DNA of 17,309 nt from the NCBI GenBank assembly GCA_946409145.1, contig CAMJVA010000009.1, positions 1-17,309 on the forward strand, written 5' to 3'. Under the pieces are notes generated by a model. The model did not search any database and had not been told where the DNA came from. It worked only from the letters and a program-made list of their open reading frames with translations. The stretch is from an uncultured Enterococcus sp. (GTDB lineage Bacteria; Bacillota; Bacilli; Lactobacillales; Enterococcaceae). A program made the position numbers and the translations under genes. How positions within the stretch are numbered: position 1 is the stretch's first letter; the number at the start of each line of letters is the position of its first letter. Positions 6,461-14,200 of the stretch are shown here, one piece after another.

Positions 6461-7255
6461 ATGTTTCGGCTTTTCCCGCAAAAGGAAAAATACGAGGCTA
6501 GTCATCAATTTACCTTTGATGAAACTGGCATTATCCCAAAACACGTAGCCATTATTATGGACGGCAATGGTCGTTGGGCAAAGAATAGACGATTACCTAG
6601 AGTAGCAGGGCATAAAGAAGGCATGGAAAATGTGAAAACCATGACAAAGCTCGCCTCAAAACTGGGAATTAAAGTATTAACACTTTATGCATTTTCCACA
6701 GAAAACTGGAAAAGACCAGATGATGAAGTGAATTATTTAATGCAACTTCCAGTAGATTTTTTTGATGTGTTTGTTCCTGAATTAGTTGCAGAAAATGTTA
6801 AAGTAACAGTAATGGGTTATACCAATGCTTTGCCTAAAAAAACTCAAGAGGCAGTTTTTCAAGCCATGGAGCAAACTAAAAATAATACGGGAATGATTTT
6901 AAACTTTGCTTTAAATTATGGTGCCAGAGCAGAAATATTAGATGCAGTGAAAAATATTGCTGAAGAGATTGTAAATGATGACTTAACACCAGCAGAAATT
7001 ACCGAAGAAATAGTAAGCCAACATTTAATGACTGGTTTTTTACCTCAGGACTTACAAGATCCTGAATTATTAATTAGAACCAGTGGGGAAGAGCGCATTA
7101 GTAACTTCTTATTGTGGCAAATTGCTTACAGTGAACTATTTTTCACTGAAGCTTTTTGGCCTGACTTTGATGAAAGTCACTTAAAAGAAGCATTAGGCTC
7201 TTTCCAAAAAAGAAATCGCCGTTTTGGGGGATTAAATAAGGAGGAAGAAAAATGA
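6461..7255 (+). CDS. uppS: Undecaprenyl (polyprenyl) diphosphate synthase, cis-prenyltransferase
   Basis: UppS condenses isopentenyl diphosphate units onto farnesyl diphosphate to make undecaprenyl diphosphate, the lipid carrier for peptidoglycan and other envelope polymers. The 264-residue protein has the catalytic MDGNGRWAKNRR with D34, the GHKEG motif near residues 50-54, YAFSTENWKRP at 76-86 and RTSGEERISNFLLWQ at 206-220, the IPP-binding arginine region. About 25 extra residues precede the conserved domain, which is common in Firmicutes. The ATG at 6461 has a strong AGAGGGGGA site at 6446-6454. Its stop overlaps the start of cdsA by four bases (ATGA), so the two are translationally coupled. 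Confidence 0.97.
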   Translation: MFRLFPQKEKYEASHQFTFDETGIIPKHVAIIMDGNGRWAKNRRLPRVAGHKEGMENVKTMTKLASKLGIKVLTLYAFSTENWKRPDDEVNYLMQLPVDFFDVFVPELVAENVKVTVMGYTNALPKKTQEAVFQAMEQTKNNTGMILNFALNYGARAEILDAVKNIAEEIVNDDLTPAEITEEIVSQHLMTGFLPQDLQDPELLIRTSGEERISNFLLWQIAYSELFFTEAFWPDFDESHLKEALGSFQKRNRRFGGLNKEEEK

Positions 7256-8049
7256 AGCAACGGGTCATTACGGCAGTTGTGGCATTAATTGTTTTTATAC
7301 CGATTATTGTTTACGGAGGGATTGCCATTGAACTTGCAGCAGCGGTTCTTTCTTGCATTGCCCTTTTTGAATTATTTAAAATGAATCAATTAAACTTAGT
7401 GAGCTTTGAAGGTATTGTAAGTTTACTTATGACTTTAACCTTAGTATTACCTAGTGAATGGTTTACTTTTTTACCCCAAGAAGGTAATAACTTTAGTTTA
7501 TTTTACTTTTTTGTAATGATTTTACTCGCTGCTCAAGTGATTTCTAAAAATACTTATACGATTGAAGAAGCAGGATTTCCTGTAATTGCTTCATTATATG
7601 TAGGAACAGGATTTCATTATTTTGTTGAAGCCAGACAAAAAAGTTTAGTCGTGTTGCTCTTTGCTTTATTTATTGTTTGGGCTACTGATATAGGAGCTTA
7701 CATAATTGGTCGGAAGATTGGAAAAAACAAACTTTGGCCAGAAATTTCACCTAATAAAACCGTAGAAGGAGCTTTAGGTGGCGTTATTTCTGCTTTAGTC
7801 GTAGCTATTATTTATCTTTTAATCTACCCAGGGGAAGAATTCTTTGGGATGAATAGTGCTATTATTTGTGTTATGACAATTTTCTTTTCCATTGCGGGGC
7901 AATTTGGTGATTTAGTAGAGTCTGCTATTAAAAGACATTTTGGTGTGAAAGATTCGGGCAATATTTTACCAGGTCACGGAGGAATTTTGGACCGTTTCGA
8001 TAGCTTGCTATTTGTCTTTCCTTTAATGCATTTATTCCATTTATTTTAA
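7252..8049 (+). CDS. cdsA: Phosphatidate cytidylyltransferase (CDP-diglyceride synthase)
   Basis: CdsA makes CDP-diacylglycerol from phosphatidic acid and CTP in the cytoplasmic membrane, the branch point to phosphatidylglycerol and cardiolipin. The 265-residue protein is highly hydrophobic with about seven to eight membrane segments, starting at residues 6-22. The family signature is complete: SPNKTVEGALGG at 166-177, GQFGDLVESAIKRHFGVKD at 217-235, and the C-terminal KDSGNILPGHGGILDRFD at 233-250, with the metal-binding aspartates. The start codon overlaps the uppS stop. A strong terminator-like hairpin begins six bases after the stop. In Bacillus subtilis, dxr lies between cdsA and the rseP homologue; it is absent here. 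Confidence 0.96.
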   Translation: MKQRVITAVVALIVFIPIIVYGGIAIELAAAVLSCIALFELFKMNQLNLVSFEGIVSLLMTLTLVLPSEWFTFLPQEGNNFSLFYFFVMILLAAQVISKNTYTIEEAGFPVIASLYVGTGFHYFVEARQKSLVVLLFALFIVWATDIGAYIIGRKIGKNKLWPEISPNKTVEGALGGVISALVVAIIYLLIYPGEEFFGMNSAIICVMTIFFSIAGQFGDLVESAIKRHFGVKDSGNILPGHGGILDRFDSLLFVFPLMHLFHLF

Positions 8050-8054
8050 CAAGT

Positions 8055-8080
8055 AAAAGCGGCGACAAGCCGCTTTTTTT
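8055..8080 (+). terminator. Terminator-like hairpin between cdsA and rseP
   Basis: AAAAGCGGC (8055-8063) pairs perfectly with GCCGCTTTT (8069-8077) around GACAA, with T-run 8074-8080. It meets all criteria for an intrinsic terminator. Only 20 bases remain to the rseP start, and these hold its ribosome binding site and no promoter. It therefore either attenuates transcription into rseP-proS or is by-passed by a promoter inside cdsA. Confidence 0.85.
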
Positions 8081-8100
8081 CCAGAAAGAAAGGTGAAAAA

Positions 8101-9378
8101 ATGAATATTTTAAGCACCATTGTCACGTTTATTTTTGTTTTTGGGGTCTTAGTTTTTGTTCATGAATTTGGACATTTTTATTTTGCCAAAAAAAGTGGCA
8201 TTTTAGTCAGAGAGTTTTCCATTGGTATGGGACCTAAAATTTTTTCCCGCCAAAAAAATGGCACCGCTTATACGGTTCGTTGGCTTCCTCTTGGAGGTTA
8301 TGTGCGTATGGCTGGTTGGGGAGAAGATGACAACACTTTAGAAAAAGGTAAAAGTGTGGGACTTGTTTTAAATGAACAAGGAGAAGTGGTTCGGATTAAC
8401 ACGTCTAGTAAAATTCAGCTAGAAAATGCCGTGCCTTTAGAAGTAACTTTTGCTGATTTAGAAAAAGATTTAATGATCGCCGGTTATGTTTACGGTCAAG
8501 GAGATCAAGTCAGCTCTTTTAAAGTAACTCATGATGCAACGATTATTGAAGAAGATACTACAGAAATTCGTATTGCCCCACTTGATGTTCAAATGCAATC
8601 TGCTCCTGTTTTAAAAAGACTTTTAGTGAATTTCGCTGGACCTTTGAATAATTTTATTTTAGCTTTAGTTTTGTTTGTTCTGCTTGTTTTTATGCAAGGA
8701 GGCGTTCAAGTAACAAATACGAATGCTTTAGGAGAAATTCAAGAAAATTCTCCTGCTGAAGCAGCTGGCTTAAAAGAAGGGGACGAAATTTTAGCCATTA
8801 ACGGCAAAGAAATTAAAACATGGTTTGATTTAACCGAAATTGTCAGTCAATCTCCTGAAAAATCTTTGTCTCTTAAAGTAAAATCTGAAGATAAAGAAAA
8901 AAATATCACCTTAGTCCCTGAAAGTGTCAGCCAAAATGGTGAAACAGTTGGAAAAATGGGTGTGGCTGCTCCCGTGAAAAAAGACGTGTTAAGTAAAATC
9001 ACCGGTGGGGTTCGCTTATTTTTAGATAATTCTTTAGGAATTTTTAAAGCCCTAGGTTCTTTAATCACTGACTTTAGTTTGAACAAATTAGGTGGCCCAG
9101 TGATGATGTTTGAGTATTCTTCTCAAGCGGCCAAAAGTGGCTTTACGACGGTTCTGGCTTTAATGGCCATTTTAAGTGTTAATTTAGGCATCATGAATTT
9201 ATTACCTATTCCAGCACTTGATGGAGGAAAAATTGTCTTGAATCTCATTGAAGCAGTGAGAGGAAAACCAATTAGTCCAGAAAAAGAAGGAATCGTCACA
9301 TTTATTGGCTTTATTTTTATGTTTGGCTTAATGATTCTAGTTACTTGGAATGATATTAGTCGCTACTTCTTAAAATAA
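8101..9378 (+). CDS. rseP: RseP/Eep-type site-2 intramembrane zinc metalloprotease
   Basis: RseP (Eep in enterococci, RasP in Bacillus) cuts substrates within the membrane, such as anti-sigma factors, lipoprotein signal peptides that yield peptide pheromones, and remnant signal peptides. The 425-residue protein has the zinc motif HEFGH at residues 21-25 in the first membrane helix. GPLNN (180-184) opens the second helix, a PDZ domain lies around 205-290, and NLLPIPALDGGK at 366-377 carries the third zinc ligand, D374. A last helix is at about 398-415. All catalytic residues are present. AAAGAAAGGTG just before the ATG is the binding site. proS follows after 13 bases, so they are co-transcribed. 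Substrates cannot be told from this window. Confidence 0.95.
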   Translation: MNILSTIVTFIFVFGVLVFVHEFGHFYFAKKSGILVREFSIGMGPKIFSRQKNGTAYTVRWLPLGGYVRMAGWGEDDNTLEKGKSVGLVLNEQGEVVRINTSSKIQLENAVPLEVTFADLEKDLMIAGYVYGQGDQVSSFKVTHDATIIEEDTTEIRIAPLDVQMQSAPVLKRLLVNFAGPLNNFILALVLFVLLVFMQGGVQVTNTNALGEIQENSPAEAAGLKEGDEILAINGKEIKTWFDLTEIVSQSPEKSLSLKVKSEDKEKNITLVPESVSQNGETVGKMGVAAPVKKDVLSKITGGVRLFLDNSLGIFKALGSLITDFSLNKLGGPVMMFEYSSQAAKSGFTTVLALMAILSVNLGIMNLLPIPALDGGKIVLNLIEAVRGKPISPEKEGIVTFIGFIFMFGLMILVTWNDISRYFLK

Positions 9379-9391
9379 GTGAGGGATCAGC

Positions 9392-11062
9392 ATGTACCAA
9401 AGCAAACTCTTAATTCCAACATTACGGGAAACCCCGGCGGATTTAAAAGCCGATGGGCATCAATTATTAGTTCGTGCCGGTTTTATTCGGCAATTCGCTT
9501 CAGGGGTTTATGGTTATTTACCCTTAGCTTTAAAAGTTTTGGAGAAAATAGAAGGTATCATTAAAGAAGAACTAGAAAATCTTGGAGCAGTAGAAATGAA
9601 CTTGCCCCACTTAATTCCAGTGGAACTCTTAGAAAAAACTGGACGTAAGGAAATGTTTAAGGACAATTTATTTCAATTAAAAGATCGAAGTGATCGGGGG
9701 TTTGTATTATCTCCTACATCAGAAGAATTATTTGCCAGTTTGGTGTTTGATGATCACATGTCTTATAAACGTTTTCCCTTTTATCTTTACCAAATTCAAA
9801 GTAAATTCCGAGATGAAAGTAAAGTTCGCCATGGTCTGTTTCAAGCGCGAGAATTTTTAATGGCCGACTGTTATTCTTTTCACACTTCAAAAGAAAGTCT
9901 CAAAGAAACTTATCACTTATTTGAAGAAGCTTTTCAAAAAATTTTTGCCAGATTAAATATTCGAGCAGTAAGTGTTCTAGGAGAAAATTTTTATATGGGA
10001 GGAAGTAGTGATTCTAGGGAATTTGTTGCGTTAAGTAATGTGGGAGACGAAATTATTTTCCAATCTTCTTTAGGAGATTATGTGGCTAGTCAAACCATGG
10101 CTAAATCTTATTTACCTGAAAAAAGAGGACATGGTGCTTTAAAACCCTTAGAAAAAATAAAAATTTCCCCAGAAGAATTGCCGGAGTTTTTAGAAAAACT
10201 ACCTGAAATGCCTCAAAAAATTACTGCTTATGGCTATTTACTTGGAGAAAAAAAAGCCCAAGTCTTACTTCTTGATACTAGCACTTTAAATGAAGGCAAG
10301 GTGCGACGATTTTTTACAGAAAATTATCCTAACACGCCTTTTGAAAAAGATTCAAGTGCTCCTTTTGTCTCGCCTATTTTAAAAGATGAATTAATTTTTG
10401 CTGATGAAAAAGTGCTTCAAGTGACCAATGGCTTATATTTAGGTAATGAAAAAGACACTTACTATTTAAATGGAAACATTGGTCGTGACTTTGTCTTAAC
10501 AGGATCAGGAGATTTTACCTTAGTCAATGCAGGAGATCTTGCTCCAGATGGTCAAGGAATTTTAGAAGAATTAAGAGGAGTAGAAATTGCTCATTTATTT
10601 AAATTAGATGATTTTTATGCCAATGCTTTACAAGGAGATTTTTTAGATGAAGAAGGACAAAAACAAAAAATCCTCATGGGAAGTTATGGTATTGGGGTTA
10701 GCCGCATTTTGCAAGTCATAGCCCAACAACACTATGATGATAAAGGGTTAGTTTGGCCAAAAGAAGTGGCTCCTTTTGATTTACATTTAATTCCGGTGAA
10801 CTTAAATGATGAATTTCAAATGAAACTCTTAAGTCAAGTGGAAGAAATGCTTCAAACTACTCCTTATTCTTATTTAATTGACGATCGAAACGAACATGTG
10901 GGCGTTAAGTTTGCCGACAGCGAACTCATAGGGTGTCCCATTCGCTTAGTTATTGGAAAAAAAGCAGAAGAAGGTATTGTGGAAGTGACTTTAAGAAAAA
11001 GTGGAGAAAAGGTAGAAGTGAAAAAAGAAGATTTAGTGGATATTTTGCCAATTCTCTTTTAA
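9392..11062 (+). CDS. proS: Prolyl-tRNA synthetase, bacterial type, with a divergent editing insertion
   Basis: ProRS charges tRNA-Pro with proline. The 556-residue class II enzyme has motif 1 around residues 55-75, motif 2 with FRDESKVRHGLFQAREFLMAD (139-159, split here as FRDESKV and RHGLFQAREFLMAD), motif 3 GSYGIGVSRIL at 430-440, and a C-terminal anticodon-binding domain containing DDRNEHVGVKFAD. Between motifs 2 and 3 lies the INS region (about 225-390) that normally deacylates Ala-tRNA-Pro. Here it looks degraded: the usual YAAN after the DY pair is YVAS (230-233), and the expected lysine-containing KS/KT-type strand reads TAYGYLL (278-284). Total length is slightly shorter than the roughly 565-572 typical of relatives. 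Synthetase motifs look intact. A GAGGGAT site precedes the ATG. Confidence 0.95.
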   Translation: MYQSKLLIPTLRETPADLKADGHQLLVRAGFIRQFASGVYGYLPLALKVLEKIEGIIKEELENLGAVEMNLPHLIPVELLEKTGRKEMFKDNLFQLKDRSDRGFVLSPTSEELFASLVFDDHMSYKRFPFYLYQIQSKFRDESKVRHGLFQAREFLMADCYSFHTSKESLKETYHLFEEAFQKIFARLNIRAVSVLGENFYMGGSSDSREFVALSNVGDEIIFQSSLGDYVASQTMAKSYLPEKRGHGALKPLEKIKISPEELPEFLEKLPEMPQKITAYGYLLGEKKAQVLLLDTSTLNEGKVRRFFTENYPNTPFEKDSSAPFVSPILKDELIFADEKVLQVTNGLYLGNEKDTYYLNGNIGRDFVLTGSGDFTLVNAGDLAPDGQGILEELRGVEIAHLFKLDDFYANALQGDFLDEEGQKQKILMGSYGIGVSRILQVIAQQHYDDKGLVWPKEVAPFDLHLIPVNLNDEFQMKLLSQVEEMLQTTPYSYLIDDRNEHVGVKFADSELIGCPIRLVIGKKAEEGIVEVTLRKSGEKVEVKKEDLVDILPILF

Positions 11063-11157
11063 CTTTTTTAAGAAATTCACCCTTAGTTAACTTATTTTTT
11101 TCTTTTAGCTTCAGTGATAATCTCTAGCTTTTTTTCAATGAAAAAAAGGAGAATCCC

Positions 11158-11185
11158 TTTAACTTTGAAAAATAAATGCTATACT
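11158..11185 (+). promoter_or_regulatory. polC promoter
   Basis: TATACT at 11180-11185 is preceded by TG at 11177-11178, an extended -10. A weak -35-like TTTAAC lies at 11158-11163 with a 16-base spacer. The start site would be near 11192, about 15 bases upstream of a terminator-like hairpin. Confidence 0.6.
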
Positions 11186-11204
11186 ATATTTACCATTTAG
11201 CCAC

Positions 11205-11234
11205 AAGAGGCGGGGAGAAATCCCCCCCTTTTTT
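11205..11234 (+). terminator. Terminator-like hairpin in the polC leader
   Basis: The stem runs from 11205-11216 to 11221-11232 around a GAAA tetraloop. It includes GGGGA pairing with TCCCC, one C-C mismatch, then GG with CC and an A/T base. T-run 11229-11234 follows. It lies downstream of the predicted polC promoter and upstream of the polC start, so polC transcripts must pass it. Confidence 0.75.
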
Positions 11235-11256
11235 ATGTTTTAAAAAGGAGGACCTT

Positions 11257-14200
11257 ATGGAACTTAGTAAAGAAGAACTTTTCCGGAAATTAACCCAACA
11301 AATTGAATTTATTCTTCCAGAAAATCAACTCAATTTTTTGCAAGACGCTGCTATAGAAAAAGTCCAAGTACATAAACTTAGCCGTTGCTATCATTTTTTT
11401 ATTTCCATTCCAGAAATTTGGCCAAGTAGTCTTTATCATAGCTTCTATCAACAATTACAATTAGGCTTTGCTGAAATTGCCCAAGTCAAATTAAACTTAT
11501 TGCCAAAAGAAAATCACTTTTCTCAAGAATTATTAAGTGATTATTGGCTTTTAGCAGTAAATGGACAAGCCTGTGACACACCAATTTTAAGAGAAACTTT
11601 AAAAGCAGCTACTCCTATTTTACAAGGAAATAAAGTAAAACTAGCCATTGATAATTCTGGCATGTTAGCCTACATTAAAGAACAATATCTTCCAGTGATT
11701 GAAGAAAATTATCAAAGTTTTGGTTTTCCAAAATTTTCCATTGATCCTTACGTGGATGAAAACAAAGCTCAAGAAGTCTTAGAACAATTTGAGTCTTTCA
11801 AACAACAAAAAGAACAACAACTACAAGAAGATGCAAAAGTAATGTACGAAATGCATCAACAAAAGAAAAAAGAGAAAGTAGAAGAAGTTACTTTTTCTGG
11901 TCCAATTCAATTAGGACGCAATATTCCTAAAGATGAAGTCATTGTGCCCATGAATGAAATTCTAGAAGAAGAACGTCGAGTCACTATTGAAGGAATGGTT
12001 TTTGATAAAGAAATTCGGGAATTACGTTCAAAAAGAAAAATGATTATTTTGAAAATGACCGACTACACGTCCTCATTTTCAGTGAAAAAATTTTCCAACG
12101 GGGAAAATGATGAAGCAGTGTTTGAAGCCATTAAAGTTAATTCTTGGTTGAAAGTACGAGGTTCTATTCAAGAAGACACTTACATGAGAGATTTAGTCAT
12201 GACCGCACAAGACATGCAAGAAATTAAACACGAAGCAAGAAAAGATACTCATTCTAATGGTAAAAGAGTCGAACTCCATTTGCATTCTAATATGAGTCAA
12301 ATGGATGCTACTAATTCCATAACCGATTTTGTTGTTCAAGCCGGCAAGTGGGGGCATAAAGCCATTGCTATTACAGACCACGCTGGGGCGCAGTCTTTTC
12401 CTGAAGCTTATGCTGCAGGAAAGAAAAATGGAGTGAAAATTTTATATGGAGTAGAAGCAAACATTGTGGATGATGGGGTTCCTATTTCTTATAATCCTCA
12501 ACATGTATCTTTATCTGAAGCGACTTATGTGGTTTTTGACGTGGAAACCACGGGTCTTTCTGCAGTATATGATTCAATTATTCAGCTAGCTGCTGTAAAA
12601 ATGTACAAAGGAAATGTTATTGCTTCTTTTGATGAATTTATTGATCCTGGTCGTCCTCTTTCAAAATTTACCACTGAATTAACAGGTATTACTGATGAAA
12701 TGGTCAGAGGATCAAAACCAGAAAAAGAAGTCATGGAGCTTTTTGCGAAATTTTGCCAAGTGGAAAAAGAAGACGGCGTGGAAGAAGCTATTTTAGTCGC
12801 CCATAATGCCACTTTTGATATGGGATTTTTAAATAGCACCAATCAAAGAAATAATTTGCCGGAAGCGAAAAATCCTGTGTTAGATACTTTAGAAATGTCG
12901 CGTTTTTTACATCCACAAATGAAATCCCATCGACTAAATGTATTGGCTAAAAAGTATGGCATTGACCTTGAACACCATCACCAAGCAAATTTTGATGCAG
13001 AGACTACTGGTCATTTAGCGTTTAAATTTTTAGAAGAAGCAAAAGATGAATTTCAAATTGAATACCATGATCAATTTGAAGAATACCGTGGTTATGGAGA
13101 TGCTTATAAAAGAGCGAGACCTTTCCATGCTGTATTAATGGCGAAAACTCAAGCAGGATTGAAAAACTTATTTAAAATTATTTCAGCTTCTAATGTGGAA
13201 TACTTTTACCGGGTTCCTCGGGTTCCAAGATCTTTATTAGAAAAATTAAGAGAAGGGATATTAGTAGGCTCTGCTTGTAGCCAAGGAGAAATTTTTGAGG
13301 CGATGATGCAAAAAGGGAAAAAAGAAGCCTTAGAAAGAGCGCGTTTTTACGATTATATTGAGATTCAACCTAAAGCCTCTTACGCTCCTTTAATTGAACA
13401 AGAATTAGTAAAAAGTGAAGGGGACTTAGAAGAAATTATTAAAAATTTAATTGAGATTGGTCAAGAATTAAATAAACCAGTAGCCGTTACTGGAGACGTG
13501 CATTATTTAAATCCAGAAGATTATATTTACCGAAAAATTTTAATTAGTTCCATGGGAGGAGCAAATCCTTTAAATCGTCACAGTTTACCAGAAGCTTATT
13601 TTAAATCTACGAGTGAATTATGGGAGGAATTCTCTTTCCTTGATGAAAAAACGAGACAAGAAGTGATTGTAGATAACCCTAATTTAATTGCTGATTGGAC
13701 AGAAGAAATTATTCCCGTCAAAGATAAACTGTACACTCCAAAAATCCCAGGATCAGAAGATGAAATTACTCGTCTTTCTTATGATCGTGCCAAAGAATTA
13801 TACGGAGATCCTTTGCCAGATATTGTAGAAAAACGTTTGGAACGAGAATTAAAATCGATTATTGGTAATGGTTTCTCGGTTATTTATTTAATTGCCCAAA
13901 AATTAGTTCATAAATCTTTAAGTGATGGTTATTTAGTAGGTTCCCGTGGCTCTGTGGGTTCTAGTTTTGTGGCAACTATGTCTGGAATAACTGAAGTAAA
14001 TCCACTGCCACCTCATTATCACTGTTTGAACTGTCAGCATTCAGAATTTTTTACTGATGGCACCTATGGATCTGGTTTTGATATGCCAGAGAAAAAATGT
14101 CCTAAATGTGGAGAACGACTTTTTAAAGATGGTCATGATATTCCTTTTGAAACCTTCCTTGGTTTCCACGGAGATAAGGTACCAGATATTGATTTAAACT

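Larger units (their letters stand above)
11063..11256 (+). other. proS-polC intergenic region
   Basis: This 194-base AT-rich gap holds a nine-pair A/T-rich inverted repeat (11128-11136 with 11140-11148, loop AAT), the polC promoter, a terminator-like hairpin and the polC ribosome binding site AAGGAGG (11245-11251). I see no obvious terminator for proS ahead of the promoter; the hairpin after the promoter may serve that purpose. Confidence 0.6.

Noticed and set aside
9379..9564. Plus-strand open frame overlapping the start of proS
   Set aside because: It is in another frame of a clearly conserved synthetase and has no domain similarity.
10933..11127. Plus-strand open frame across the 3' end of proS
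   Set aside because: It is a Lys, Arg and Ser-rich out-of-frame shadow without a ribosome binding site.
11176..11256. Earlier in-frame ATG for polC, adding 27 residues
   Set aside because: It falls within the -10 region, and the extension would be encoded across a terminator hairpin; AAGGAGG serves the ATG at 11257.
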